Below the pieces are notes generated by a model. The model did no database searches and was not told the origin of the DNA. It saw only the letters and a program-made list of their open reading frames with translations. The position numbers were made by a program, and so were the translations under genes. A DNA stretch of 39,821 bases, from positions 1 to 39,821 of the IMG/VR virus record IMGVR_UViG_3300027668_000041; one strand, given 5' to 3'. This DNA comes from a virus. Of the stretch, positions 8,312-18,654 are shown piece by piece. Within the stretch, counting starts at the first letter, position 1. Every line of letters starts with the position of its first letter.

Positions 8312-10144
8312 TTATTTAATTTTAGATAATTTATTTTTACCGTCTATAGTTACTATCTTGTATCTAGCGCCATTGTAAACTACTGTATCCCCTTCATTTA
8401 ATTTTTCGACGTCTTCTGCTTTTTTAACTTCTATTTCAGAAATACTTCCACCTCCTTGACCACGTGGAGCAGCGCTATTTACACTATTACCACTTTTAGG
8501 CTTTTGAGATCCAGGTCCTATGTATATAGGGTTTGGATAAGTTCTTCCGTTATGTTTAAAAGTCTTTTGATCTCCAGTAGGTTTTGGATTTACAGATTTA
8601 TAAGCAGCTACAGCAGCTTCATTTCTACGTCCAGCATATATAGTTTGTTGATCTAAGTTAATACTTCCTTCATCAGCTAACGCAGCTCTTATACCTTCAG
8701 CAGTATTAGTTCCTGGAATTACATCACCTTGCTCGTCGATTATAGAACCTATAACTAATTCATTGTTTTTAGCTAATTCACTAGCAAATTTTGTTTTTTC
8801 TTCTTTAGTGTCTAGGTCATTGTATTCATCAAACTTATCATCATCCATAATACCTACTATATAGGTCTCGTCAATAACACTATAAGTTTTACCAACTGGA
8901 TTAACTTCTGTTAAGGCGGCAGCTATTTCATTAGGATTACCAACTAACTCATTTGATTTTTCAGCATAAACATTATACCTTTGCTCTCTAGCTTGGTCAG
9001 TTAGGTTTGACTTTGTTGATCCAGTGTTTCCACTTCCAGGTTTTTTATACTTAGATCTACCAATAACCATTTTAACTCCGTCAACAGCAGCATTATCCTC
9101 AAGAGACTTATTAGCCATCCATATAGCTGCTTTTTCTCTTTGAGCTTTTATATTTAAATCAGTTTCAGACGCTGTAGAACCTTCCACATCCATCCAGTCG
9201 CTGTCTTCCCCCATCAAATCAGCCCAAACGCTTTGCATTCGTTCTTCATCATCTAAAATTCCTTTAAATTGATTAGCGTTAACCATTGAATCAACAGCTT
9301 TTTTTCTTTGTTCGCTAGTCATAAATTTAGTAGTAACCTCTTGATCTCCTACTTTTTTATTTTCAAACATAATTAAATCAGCATTATCTTTACCTCCAGG
9401 CTTAACAATATTATCATAAGCTACTTTTAAAGATTCAGATACATCAGGTACTTTTTTAAAATATTCTATACCGCTATTTTCTAAATTCAAAAGCTCTGTA
9501 ACATTAATCATTGCTTCTTCTTTATCACCTGATTTAGGTCTAAAAAGTACTAATTCTCCTTTATTGTCTACTAAATTAACATCTCCTCCTTGAATTAAAT
9601 CTAATAACAACTCTTGTTGATTTGTTGGAACTCTAGAGCTTATAGAACCAGGTTGTCCAGGCGGTATTTTTAAAGCTTCTTGTAATTGTTTAGCTTGTGC
9701 TGTTATTGGAACAACAGCATCTTTAAATTGTGTAACTTGATTATTTAAATAAGACAAAGTTCTATTGCCTTCCATTTGAGAAACAGAACCATCTTTCATG
9801 CCTTGTTTTATTTTAAAATATTTTTCCACTTGCCCATCAAAAAAACTATTTAAATTTTTATCAAATGTACCGTAACCAGTTTCTTTAATACCAGCAACTT
9901 TATCAAACATAGCTCTTTGCTCAGTATTTTGTGCTGCAAACAATTGCTCTTGACTTTGTCTTTGCAAAATATTATTAGCTATTATTTTTGCTGAATTTTT
10001 GTCAATTTCATTATTAAAACTTTTATTTCTTTCAACGAAATCATCAAACAAGCCATTAGTTACTTTTTGAGGATTTGCATAAGCACCTTGCTTTCTTCTA
10101 GCTGAAGGTAAACCTCCTGAATATGTTTGAACTTTAACTGCCAT
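8312..10144 (-). CDS. Probable internal virion/ejection protein (610 aa)
   Basis: This protein lies between the gp14-like 227-aa protein and the giant C-terminal gene of the block, the slot held by gp15 in T7-type phages. It is hydrophilic and mostly helical in character, with many Gln, Asn, Lys and Glu residues. There is no signal peptide and no clear membrane segment. The C-terminal 60-70 residues look like a small beta domain (KLNEGDTVVYNGARYKIVTI). Preceding it is a Gly/Pro/Ser-rich linker (about residues 530-565). No catalytic motif was recognised. The role as a core or ejection protein is inferred from order and size only. Confidence 0.55.
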   Translation of the reverse strand: MAVKVQTYSGGLPSARRKQGAYANPQKVTNGLFDDFVERNKSFNNEIDKNSAKIIANNILQRQSQEQLFAAQNTEQRAMFDKVAGIKETGYGTFDKNLNSFFDGQVEKYFKIKQGMKDGSVSQMEGNRTLSYLNNQVTQFKDAVVPITAQAKQLQEALKIPPGQPGSISSRVPTNQQELLLDLIQGGDVNLVDNKGELVLFRPKSGDKEEAMINVTELLNLENSGIEYFKKVPDVSESLKVAYDNIVKPGGKDNADLIMFENKKVGDQEVTTKFMTSEQRKKAVDSMVNANQFKGILDDEERMQSVWADLMGEDSDWMDVEGSTASETDLNIKAQREKAAIWMANKSLEDNAAVDGVKMVIGRSKYKKPGSGNTGSTKSNLTDQAREQRYNVYAEKSNELVGNPNEIAAALTEVNPVGKTYSVIDETYIVGIMDDDKFDEYNDLDTKEEKTKFASELAKNNELVIGSIIDEQGDVIPGTNTAEGIRAALADEGSINLDQQTIYAGRRNEAAVAAYKSVNPKPTGDQKTFKHNGRTYPNPIYIGPGSQKPKSGNSVNSAAPRGQGGGSISEIEVKKAEDVEKLNEGDTVVYNGARYKIVTIDGKNKLSKIK

Positions 10145-10165
10145 TATATTTTTATTTAATTATTA

Positions 10166-10849
10166 TTAACCCACGCTACCTATGGGAATTCCTGAGGTGT
10201 TAGCTCCACCTAACCCAGGTACAAGACCAGAAGTTACTGCACTTGAGGCAAAATTACCGGTGGCTGATACTATTTGTGCGTTAGCAGCGGCTTTAGCTTG
10301 TTGAGCTTGTCTTTCTAAGCCTTCAGCATTATCTTTGTCAACTTGAAGCTGATTTAACTTAGCATCGTCTCTTGACTCTTGAGCGTTGAATTTAAATGCT
10401 TCACCTTGAGCTTTAAGCTGAGAAACTTGATTAGCACCTTGTGCTCTAGCTTCGTTATTAGCTTGTTCTTGTTTTTGTATGCTAGCGGAAATACCTCTTT
10501 TACTTTGCAATGCCGCTTGTGCTAAAGCAGTTGCTCCACCAGCACCACCACCAGTGGCCATTATAGTGTCTAAAGTATTTGCCAAGGCTATATCAGCTTC
10601 TTCTGCTTCAAATTCAGAAGCTTGAGTTGATACTCCTATATTTTCAAATTCATTTGCCATATCCCCGTATGGGTTTATAACTTCTTGCCTGTTTCTTTCT
10701 AATTCAGACATAGCAGCTTTTGCATCAGCTGCTTTTTGAGCTTGTGATTTCATCTCATCTCTAGCTCTGTTTTTTTCCATTTGAGCTTGAGTGATTTTTG
10801 TAGCTGCTGTTATTCCGCCTACTACTAACGCTGCTGTTAATACTCCCAT
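10166..10849 (-). CDS. Internal virion protein, T7 gp14-like (227 aa)
   Basis: The protein is Ala/Gln/Glu-rich, with one hydrophobic segment at residues 4-20 (LTAALVVGGITAATKI) followed by long coiled-coil-prone helices with little hydrophobicity. The C-terminus is Gly/Ser/Ala-rich. This composition and length resemble gp14-type internal virion proteins of T7-like podoviruses and P22 gp7-type ejection proteins. Those leave the capsid early and insert in the host outer membrane. Downstream come the probable gp15- and gp16-like genes, which supports the call. There is no sequence-level proof, so it is a family-style assignment. Confidence 0.6.
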   Translation of the reverse strand: MGVLTAALVVGGITAATKITQAQMEKNRARDEMKSQAQKAADAKAAMSELERNRQEVINPYGDMANEFENIGVSTQASEFEAEEADIALANTLDTIMATGGGAGGATALAQAALQSKRGISASIQKQEQANNEARAQGANQVSQLKAQGEAFKFNAQESRDDAKLNQLQVDKDNAEGLERQAQQAKAAANAQIVSATGNFASSAVTSGLVPGLGGANTSGIPIGSVG

Positions 10850-10853
10850 ATTT

Positions 10854-11258
10854 TTATTTTAATATTTTTACTAATTCATGAGATGGTTTTTTATCATATC
10901 CCCAACCCAATTTCTTGTGCGTTTCTATTAATTTTTTGTGTTGTATTACTGAAAAAAAATATTTATAACCTAAAGACTTTACTTTTTCTTCAGCATTAGT
11001 TATAAGAAGCTCTATAGCGTCTTCTCTGTCATCTTCTCTATATTCTGGATTAGATATAATCCATTCTAATAAAGCTGTTTTAGAGTTTGTTAAATAAATA
11101 AAGCCTGCAACTATAGGTTTATTATTTTTTTCAATAATTAATCCTCCTGTACCATTTTCAGGTAAAAAATCTTTTACTGGCGTATCCCATTCAGGCCAAT
11201 TATTCCACCAAGATACTAATACATCCCAGTCTTTTTCTTTTAATTCTCTTATATTCAA
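10854..11258 (-). CDS. GNAT-like acetyltransferase-fold protein within the tail block (134 aa)
   Basis: Length and pattern fit the GNAT fold. An N-terminal strand-helix (NIRELKEKDWDVLVSWW) is followed by a GGLIIEKNNKPIVAGFIYL strand pair, a central strand (ALLEWIISNPEYR), a helix and a C-terminal HKKLIETHKKLGW helix, the last typical of GNAT motif B. The acetyl-CoA loop, normally R/Q-x-x-G-x-G/A after the central strand, is degenerate here: REDDREDAIELLI has no glycine. It may therefore be weakly active or structural. It lies between the large tail proteins and the gp14-like gene, the position of T7 gp13. Similar placement of GNAT-like genes is known, from memory, in marine podoviruses. Substrate unknown. 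Confidence 0.7.
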   Translation of the reverse strand: MNIRELKEKDWDVLVSWWNNWPEWDTPVKDFLPENGTGGLIIEKNNKPIVAGFIYLTNSKTALLEWIISNPEYREDDREDAIELLITNAEEKVKSLGYKYFFSVIQHKKLIETHKKLGWGYDKKPSHELVKILK

Positions 11259-11269
11259 TTATATTTAAT

Positions 11270-13075
11270 TTAAAATGAAGAAACAACAAACTCAGTAGAA
11301 GAAGACCATAACTCTTTAGGTCCACCTATTTCAGTTGTTTCATCTGTTTCTATTGTTACAGTAGCAAAATAACCTTTTATACCTGTCATTTGTGAACCAA
11401 ATATTATTTCACCAGCCCTAGCTGTGGAATTAGAAATTAAATTAGCTACATAATTATTTTCTTTTCTTGAAAACCCAGCTCTTAATGGCTGTCCAGTTAC
11501 GGTGTCAGTATACAAGCCTTCGCTGTAGCTTTTAACAGAAACACCAGGAGGAGTAGGTGTTGTGGAGTCTTGATTCTGTACATAACTACCTGGCACAAGT
11601 GGATTAATGTTGTCAAATCCTTCAAAACCAGAAACAAAAGAATCAACTTCCCATCCATTGCTGCCTTTATAAGATATTGTTTTAAAGTTTTTTACTATAG
11701 AAGATTGTTGGTTAAACACAAAAGTAACACTAGACGGTTTTCTAACTCCATAAAACAAACCTCTGTTATTAACTGTTGAGCTATCGTTATGAATATACAG
11801 GTTATTGTCATTAAAAGAATAAAATTTATTTTTTAAACTAGTTATAAAAGTAGGTTTATATGTTAAAAAACTAACCCATCCGTTTATTTTCTCGTCAAAT
11901 GCTAGTGTACTAAAAGTACTTTCATCAGAGCTTGTTAAATATGGATTTTTTTGAATAGATATCACATAGTTTTGGTTCCATATATCCCATCCACCTTTTA
12001 TTTCTCCTTTAATAAAATTATAAAATCTTATTTTCACTACAGCACTACCTGGATTAGGCACAACTATTGAAGAAGAGTAAGTAATTAAAGTTTTATTATT
12101 AGAATCATTTTGTATGTCAACAATTCTTCCAGGTATTTCAATGTAATTTAAACCATTGTCTAAACTATAAGAAAATATAAAACCAATACCTAGAGTTCCT
12201 GTAATATCATTAGTGACTGCTGTTAATTGATTTGAGTTAACACTAGTAGTGGAAGTATGAGTACCAATATCTACATTGTTTATTATTAAATTTTCACTTA
12301 TTTCAGCTAAACTATCTCTAAAATAGTCTTGCATGCCATAAGAACTTATTTCAGTAAGACCATCATTTGATAATCTCATCACAGCATTTCTATTTTTATC
12401 AGAAAAATATTTTCTATAACCGTACTTAGCAAATGATTCTGGATTTTTACTTATACCGTATTCTCCTTTATAAGGAACTATTTGACCTATAACAATCGTA
12501 CCGGCTTGTGTTTGGGTACCACCTTCAGATGTGTATATAGTATCTTTATCTATCAAAGCTCTGCTTATTTTATTTTCTTGAAATACGATCAAATTAGTAT
12601 CTTCAGCATAGGTCAACTGTATAGATCCATTAACTGGATCTGCAGATCTTGTTAAAGCATCTCCAACAGAAAACACGTTTGTTTGATTTAAACCAGTTTT
12701 AGAATTATATATACCTGAGTATATTAAAGAATTAAATCTATGCTGCTGTAATGGCTCTTCTTCATTTAAATAAGCTTTTACTCCGTAATCTGTTGAAACA
12801 TTATTAAAACCGCCTCTTATTCTTGACTCTTCAATAAAAAAATTAGCATTACCAACTTCAGCGCTACCCTGAGTATTTTTAGTTGGACCATCTCCACCAA
12901 AAGTTATAGGAGCAATGTTTCCATCGCTTAAAAGGCCAGGATAAGCTTTACCAGGGTGATAATTTGCTACAAATTGAGTTGTTAACCAGCTTTCACTTTG
13001 CCTGTTTGTTAGAGATGTACAAACTTTTTTTAATGTATAAGAATTAAAATATTCTACTTCTATTATTGCTGCCAT
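11270..13075 (-). CDS. Tail tube/stabilisation-type structural protein (601 aa)
   Basis: This beta-rich, Ser/Thr/Asn-rich protein lies directly downstream of the 1461-aa tail protein. Around residues 120-240 it has a stretch with repeated short strands (LIVFQENKISRALIDKDTIY, then RNAVMRLSNDGLTEISSYGM). This style is shared with beta-propeller-like DNA-stabilisation and tail tubular proteins (P22 gp10, T7 gp12). The C-terminal part also looks like strands with Gly/Asn turns. I infer that it forms part of the tail hub or nozzle together with its large neighbour. No enzyme motif was seen. The exact tail position cannot be told from sequence alone. Confidence 0.6.
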   Translation of the reverse strand: MAAIIEVEYFNSYTLKKVCTSLTNRQSESWLTTQFVANYHPGKAYPGLLSDGNIAPITFGGDGPTKNTQGSAEVGNANFFIEESRIRGGFNNVSTDYGVKAYLNEEEPLQQHRFNSLIYSGIYNSKTGLNQTNVFSVGDALTRSADPVNGSIQLTYAEDTNLIVFQENKISRALIDKDTIYTSEGGTQTQAGTIVIGQIVPYKGEYGISKNPESFAKYGYRKYFSDKNRNAVMRLSNDGLTEISSYGMQDYFRDSLAEISENLIINNVDIGTHTSTTSVNSNQLTAVTNDITGTLGIGFIFSYSLDNGLNYIEIPGRIVDIQNDSNNKTLITYSSSIVVPNPGSAVVKIRFYNFIKGEIKGGWDIWNQNYVISIQKNPYLTSSDESTFSTLAFDEKINGWVSFLTYKPTFITSLKNKFYSFNDNNLYIHNDSSTVNNRGLFYGVRKPSSVTFVFNQQSSIVKNFKTISYKGSNGWEVDSFVSGFEGFDNINPLVPGSYVQNQDSTTPTPPGVSVKSYSEGLYTDTVTGQPLRAGFSRKENNYVANLISNSTARAGEIIFGSQMTGIKGYFATVTIETDETTEIGGPKELWSSSTEFVVSSF

Positions 13076-13113
13076 AATTTATTATCACTTATTTTTATTA
13101 ATATTTCCTAAAA

Positions 13114-16100
13114 TTAAACAACTCCAGGATTAACTAATTTAACTGTAAAAGAATCTGATAACGTAGTTAAACCACCAAACTTACCATTAAAGTCAGTAAT
13201 TCTTAATTTAAGAGGATCGCTTGTTATGTCTGGTAAATATCCATTTGGGTATCCAGCACTTCCCCATGCGCTAACTGGTATTTCACATCTCCAAGCTAAT
13301 TGATCTCCCTGATTTCCATAAAGGCCTCCACCACCTTGTTCAAAAACTAAATTATCATATTTTAAACCTGTTGACGCATATACAACTTCTCCTATCATTT
13401 GCCTGTGCTTGGTGACATTACCAGCAGAAGCTGAACCATTTTCAATAGCTTCTCTTGGCAGTCCAAACACAATTGGAACACTAATAGACCCATTTTGAAA
13501 TGGATTATCTGGAAAACCACTAACTAAATTAATAGGTGGAGGCTGGATAGTGAAAGAAGGTGCTATATTTGTTAGCAAGCCTCTGTTTATTATAGTATAA
13601 ACTTGAGGTTGAAATGGCGGATTAGCAAGTTTTGAAGTAGCTTTTACTCTAAAAGTAAAAACATTTTGTTCATTATTTGATGCGACAGCCAAAGCAGTTG
13701 AAGAGTATAAAAATCCAAAATATGAACCATTAAGAGAACTAATCCCAGATGTTTTTATTACAAAACTAGAGCCTACAGTCTGTAATTTAAATTTAAATGT
13801 TTGATTACTACCATTTCCATTTAAAACATCTAAAAGTTCTAAGTCAACATCATTAAAAGGTATAACTGTTCCAAAAGTATCTACAACTTCAAAAGTATTT
13901 GTTATGTTAGAGTCTGTAGGCACATTTTCTTTTAAGTCAAAGTAAATTACTTGTCCCAATGCCGTGTTATTGCCGCTTGAATCCTTTACTCCTCCTGGAG
14001 TTCCGTCAAGATCATTAGTATCGTTTTCTATTGCGTTGTTTAAATCTGATATTAAACCAGAGGTTGAAGTTTCCCAATATATATCAATTGCAGACTCAGG
14101 TGGTTTAACTTCTAAAACACCAAAAGCGTTATAACCCACTTCTTCTGTAATTCTAAAGGGCGGATTAGTACTTGATCCACCAAAAATAGGATTATCAAAA
14201 GCAGCTCCAATTAAATTAGAATTAGTACTTAGTTTCCCTACAACTGGATTACTCTTAGCATTATAAACTCCAAAAGCTTCTGGCGGTCCCGAAGCTAAGT
14301 CAGTATTTGTTATGGCCCATTCTGCCTCTACATATAATCTTTTAGATATGCCAATGCAAGGATCTCCAAACAACTGGTCACTAGCATATAGTTCAACTTG
14401 ATTTTTGCCTACTATTAGGCTGTCTATTATTTCATAAGGAGATTTTCCAACAAATTGAGGCTCTTGAACAGAAGAAGTTGTTAAAGCAGTTGAATTGCAT
14501 GTACCAAGTACAAATGCACCACAGCTCCCTTCTGGTGTTCCATAACTAACAAATAATGCTCTAGTAAATACAGCACCTGGTGGAGCAATAAGCCATTCTG
14601 TCTCTGCTTCACTTTTTGGAATATTATTTAATGTTTGGTTAATTTGAACACAAGAAGTTCCAGTTTGAAAAACTGTATTTAATGATAAGTCAGTTAACTT
14701 TCCTAAAGTAGGTACAGTACAAAAATTAGTTCCTAAATTATATTGAATACTCCAAGCTGTCCAATCATACCAAGGCGGAGAGCGAAAAGGCTGTGCCGTA
14801 CTGTTTTCCGTATTTATATTAGGCACCCAAGTTGAAGTCGCAACTCTTGGGTATAATATAGTGTCACTAGTTCTGAATTGAGTTTGTTGAGGTTGGACTT
14901 GTGCTAAATCTGCAGGTATTTTATTTATATTATCACTAATTAAAGTTATATAGCTAGAACTAGAAGATGCTGTAAGACCTGGCCTAGCAATATTAGCCCT
15001 AGGTTCGCCACTAAGTATTCCAGGAACATAAGCGTTGTAATAATCTTGTTGAGCTTGCTTTACTACAACTTTATATGAATACCAACCTAGCTCGTTGCGG
15101 TCTGATAATATATTTATTGAAGGTCCAATACCTCCTATAATTGATAAATCAGCACCAGGATCTGTTTGAATTGTTTTGTTAGACGCGTTTATAGATGTTA
15201 TAATATTATTAAATACACTGCCAGAAAGATCTCTACCTGAAACGATTTGTCCAACAGATATTTCATTATTCCAACTTGAAAGAGTGTAAACATCAGCAGC
15301 TCCTCCTGTAGATGCTTGAGAAACAACATTTACTTTTATTATTCCATCAGAGTATAAACCAGGATATCCACCTGCATAATCAACTACATTAGGTATCTTA
15401 TCTTCAAAAAGAATTTTTAAAGAATTACCAAACCACTTAAATGGATTAACATCTTCATATGGCGCATATATTGTAGATCCTGAAAATGAAATACCATTTT
15501 TAATAACTTTTTCGTTACCAATGGAAGAAAGTATAACGTCAGATTGTCTACCATATTTGTCTGAAAGTACTATTCCAACTTGATAAGTTCTATTTTGTTT
15601 TAAAGTGTGATTAGGGTATTGAGACTTAGAACCTGTACTAATTAAACTAGAGGTTTTTGTTGTTGGAGAAGAAGCATCGCATTTGCTAGATACACCTACA
15701 CCAAAATCTAAAGTTAATGGAGGTGTTTGTCTATCAAAAAAATTACCATAAATTATTCTGTTACCAGAAGAAGATTGAGTCTTTGCTCTAACAGGTATTT
15801 TGTCGTAAACTCTAGTTATATCTTTAGCTGGCAAAACTTTTGTTGGTCTTCTTGATTGGTAGTCGTATTTTAAAATATTACTTGAATTAGTAATTAAACT
15901 AGGGTCTGTTGTGGAAATAGTATCTAAAACTTTTACTGCTAAACCATTAGACTCTTTATATAATATGTCTATTTCAATAATTTTTAATTCTGAATTTAAT
16001 TTATTAACGCTAGTTGGCGTAGTTATATTTATACCTACCTCATTTACTTTATTTTCAAAAAATGAAACAATAGAACTAGATCCAATTTCACACTCTTGAG

Positions 16101-17499
16101 ACAATAAAAAAGCATTGGTTTGGGTATCTACCGGGTTTCCTGCGTTAGACTGCTTTGTAGGTACAGACAATATATAGCCATCTTGCTTTGGTATAAAAGC
16201 TGGTTGAGTAAAAGGAGAAATAAGAGAATATTCGCCGTCATCAAACTTGTATCTATAACCAAATCTAACAAATTTATCTTTTAAAAAATCAGAGTCTCCA
16301 ACAAAATTTGCATTGTAATATGGGTTTTGCTCGTGAAACATTATTTGCGCGGTAGCCGGGTTTGGCGGCGCTGGGTTACCGGGTATTAGCTCACCTAACA
16401 AGGCATTAGAATTTATTTTTTGATTAAGAGAAAGTTGAATTTCACTACCTCCTAATGCTTGCCTAGATAATATATAAGTATTTTCTGGTATAGCACTACC
16501 ACAAGATATTTTCATACCCGGTTTAATGAGATCAAGCGCATCGGACTGGCTTGTGATAGCTCCAAAATCTCTAACTGTAAATAGGAAAGTACCAGCCGCG
16601 GGGTTTGTAGTACCACCAATACCTGTTCTTAACAATGAAAATGAAGGTGGCAGCCATTCTTCAGTTCTATTAACCATTGAGCTATCAATAAAAGTTATTG
16701 AACTATTTACATTACTAATACTCACTGTTAATCCTGTAATTAAATTAATAGCAGATACCTCAAGGCTAGATGAGTCTATTATTTTAAGCACTTGAATATT
16801 AACATTGTCAGGTTGATTTTGAAACTGCAAATACATTCCTTCTGTTAAACCAGAAGTTCCTAATAATCCTACAATTGTGAAAACATTATTATTTATACTA
16901 CCGTTTCTTACTGTAGTATTATGTAAAAAAGGAGCATTATAAGGGAAATATTTTGCAACAGATATTTGATCAGAATTAGTATAGTAAGGCGATGTTGAAT
17001 TAGCATCACTAGACATTGCTCTATTAATATTTATTTTTCTAGGTTGATTTCTATTGTCTGTCCAAAAAAGTAAATCTTCTATCAAGTCTATACCAAGCAC
17101 ATTGTGAGTAGTTGAGAAATTTAAAAAAGAATTATTAATTAATATTTGAAAAGATTCGTTTTTTAAATCATAAACAGCTATTGCACAGTAAGCTCCAGAA
17201 GGTGCTGGTATAGAAATTTGATTATTAGAAGTATCACTAAAATTAGTTAAAAAAGCAAATATTCTACTATTATCTATTTCTGTATAAAAGCCAATACAAG
17301 TCAAGCCCGTTACGTCGTCTAGGTTAAAGCTTGTTAAAAGCTTATTTCCTAAAACATTTTCAAGAGCCCCAACGTCATCTCCTTCAGACCTACTTACACT
17401 AACGTTTTTAGCTTCTCTATATTCTCCATTAGATAATAACCTATCATCTAGGTCTTTGTTCATTTTAGACTTAACAAAAGTATTTTGTATTTTACTCAT
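13114..17499 (-). CDS. Large tail hub/stabilisation protein (1461 aa)
   Basis: The N-terminus (NTFVKSKMNKDLDDRLLSNG, then a GEYREAKNVSVSRSEG-type segment and a propeller-like region ending LLFWTDNRNQPRKINI at about 140-160) resembles P22 gp10-type packaged-DNA stabilisation proteins of podoviruses. At about 550-650 are RPTKVLPAKDITRVYDK and RTYQVGIVLSDKYGRQSD. These look like strands of a further beta domain found in marine podovirus tail proteins. The C-terminal half is a long run of Ser/Thr/Asn/Gly-rich beta modules and may be surface-exposed. It is three times longer than gp10, so extra domains were added. It starts 6 bases after the ring protein stop. Tail role likely; receptor binding by the C-terminal half is possible. 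Confidence 0.65.
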   Translation of the reverse strand: MSKIQNTFVKSKMNKDLDDRLLSNGEYREAKNVSVSRSEGDDVGALENVLGNKLLTSFNLDDVTGLTCIGFYTEIDNSRIFAFLTNFSDTSNNQISIPAPSGAYCAIAVYDLKNESFQILINNSFLNFSTTHNVLGIDLIEDLLFWTDNRNQPRKININRAMSSDANSTSPYYTNSDQISVAKYFPYNAPFLHNTTVRNGSINNNVFTIVGLLGTSGLTEGMYLQFQNQPDNVNIQVLKIIDSSSLEVSAINLITGLTVSISNVNSSITFIDSSMVNRTEEWLPPSFSLLRTGIGGTTNPAAGTFLFTVRDFGAITSQSDALDLIKPGMKISCGSAIPENTYILSRQALGGSEIQLSLNQKINSNALLGELIPGNPAPPNPATAQIMFHEQNPYYNANFVGDSDFLKDKFVRFGYRYKFDDGEYSLISPFTQPAFIPKQDGYILSVPTKQSNAGNPVDTQTNAFLLSQECEIGSSSIVSFFENKVNEVGINITTPTSVNKLNSELKIIEIDILYKESNGLAVKVLDTISTTDPSLITNSSNILKYDYQSRRPTKVLPAKDITRVYDKIPVRAKTQSSSGNRIIYGNFFDRQTPPLTLDFGVGVSSKCDASSPTTKTSSLISTGSKSQYPNHTLKQNRTYQVGIVLSDKYGRQSDVILSSIGNEKVIKNGISFSGSTIYAPYEDVNPFKWFGNSLKILFEDKIPNVVDYAGGYPGLYSDGIIKVNVVSQASTGGAADVYTLSSWNNEISVGQIVSGRDLSGSVFNNIITSINASNKTIQTDPGADLSIIGGIGPSINILSDRNELGWYSYKVVVKQAQQDYYNAYVPGILSGEPRANIARPGLTASSSSSYITLISDNINKIPADLAQVQPQQTQFRTSDTILYPRVATSTWVPNINTENSTAQPFRSPPWYDWTAWSIQYNLGTNFCTVPTLGKLTDLSLNTVFQTGTSCVQINQTLNNIPKSEAETEWLIAPPGAVFTRALFVSYGTPEGSCGAFVLGTCNSTALTTSSVQEPQFVGKSPYEIIDSLIVGKNQVELYASDQLFGDPCIGISKRLYVEAEWAITNTDLASGPPEAFGVYNAKSNPVVGKLSTNSNLIGAAFDNPIFGGSSTNPPFRITEEVGYNAFGVLEVKPPESAIDIYWETSTSGLISDLNNAIENDTNDLDGTPGGVKDSSGNNTALGQVIYFDLKENVPTDSNITNTFEVVDTFGTVIPFNDVDLELLDVLNGNGSNQTFKFKLQTVGSSFVIKTSGISSLNGSYFGFLYSSTALAVASNNEQNVFTFRVKATSKLANPPFQPQVYTIINRGLLTNIAPSFTIQPPPINLVSGFPDNPFQNGSISVPIVFGLPREAIENGSASAGNVTKHRQMIGEVVYASTGLKYDNLVFEQGGGGLYGNQGDQLAWRCEIPVSAWGSAGYPNGYLPDITSDPLKLRITDFNGKFGGLTTLSDSFTVKLVNPGVV

Positions 17500-17505
17500 T
17501 TATTT

Positions 17506-18651
17506 TTATTTAATCCATTTAGATTTACCTCTCATTACCTGAGTAACTTGATCTAATTTTAAATTAGATAATCTTATTTTAGCATTTCTAAGCTTAGCTG
17601 ATCTTTCTTTTTTGTATCTTTGAACAATATATTCTGGAAAATTAGCTCTAGTAGCTATTATAGAATACATTATATGAGCATATAAGGCATCTTCTGCCAT
17701 TTTAGGTATTCTTGTATCCATATCATATGATAAACCGTCTGAGATGTATTCTAGCACTATTAAAGAAAGTGCCATACCACTAGAAAAAGAAAAAGTACCT
17801 AGTCTTTCGTTTATATTAAACCAACCATTAGATTGAGATATTTCAGGTTCTAATCCATATCTTTGACCATAATTAAGTTTCCACCAATCATAATCATAAA
17901 CATCATTTGAATCATTTGTGACGTCTCCTGTAAGTTCTTCCGTGTTAAGGCTTTGCCATCTTTCTTCTGTAAATGATTGTTGAGCTTCATTATTACCACC
18001 AAAGGAATTTTGAGTTGGAATACCAGAAGAATCTTGTAAAGGCAATTCTGTTGGATCAGCTGTTAAATTATTTACAGGGTATATTATACGCTGTACACCA
18101 TCTAAATCTATCCAAGAGCATCTAACGTAATTTACGTAATCCTGGGGTATTGGTAATGATAAGCTTGGCGGTATTGTTAATTCCTGTGATTTAATACTTT
18201 TTAAAGTATCATAACTAAACTCTTGTAAACCTCTTTTAGCATGAAATATAACATCAGATCTTTTGCATCTAGGTATTAATTTGTCCATACCTACATAAGC
18301 AACCATAAAATTATTAACTATATCTACAATGCTTACATAAGAATAGCTATCATAATTTTTATTTATAGATGGTTGTTTTAATTGTACAAATACACTCCCA
18401 GAAGATATAGTTCTTAAAGTTATTATATTGTTAGGAATGTCAGAAATATATGACAAATTTTCTGCTACTGGAGAGCCGTTTACATATATAGTGTAATTAG
18501 ATGCATCATGTATTTGAACACCTGTAGAATTAAACGCGCTGATAACATCAGTTTCAAAAGTGCATTTAAAAGACGTATTAACAGCCGTTATATCTGGAAA
18601 AACCTGTTGTCCAGAATAGTATTGAGCATTTGTTTCAGTTATTATTGCCAT
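17506..18651 (-). CDS. Head-tail ring/connector protein (381 aa)
   Basis: The gene lies second after the capsid region, between a smaller ring-type protein and the large tail proteins. The N-terminal third is beta-rich. The middle has a helical segment with DVIFHAKRGLQEFSYDTLK (about 127-145) followed by IPQDYVNYVRCSWIDLDG (about 168-185). The C-terminus is helical and basic (YKKERSAKLRNAKIRLSNLK). This helix-rich core with a beta insert is the style of gatekeeper/adaptor proteins (T7 gp11, P22 gp4) that dock under the portal. The assignment uses position plus this pattern, not a confirmed family match. Confidence 0.6.
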   Translation of the reverse strand: MAIITETNAQYYSGQQVFPDITAVNTSFKCTFETDVISAFNSTGVQIHDASNYTIYVNGSPVAENLSYISDIPNNIITLRTISSGSVFVQLKQPSINKNYDSYSYVSIVDIVNNFMVAYVGMDKLIPRCKRSDVIFHAKRGLQEFSYDTLKSIKSQELTIPPSLSLPIPQDYVNYVRCSWIDLDGVQRIIYPVNNLTADPTELPLQDSSGIPTQNSFGGNNEAQQSFTEERWQSLNTEELTGDVTNDSNDVYDYDWWKLNYGQRYGLEPEISQSNGWFNINERLGTFSFSSGMALSLIVLEYISDGLSYDMDTRIPKMAEDALYAHIMYSIIATRANFPEYIVQRYKKERSAKLRNAKIRLSNLKLDQVTQVMRGKSKWIK

Positions 18652-18654
18652 ATT

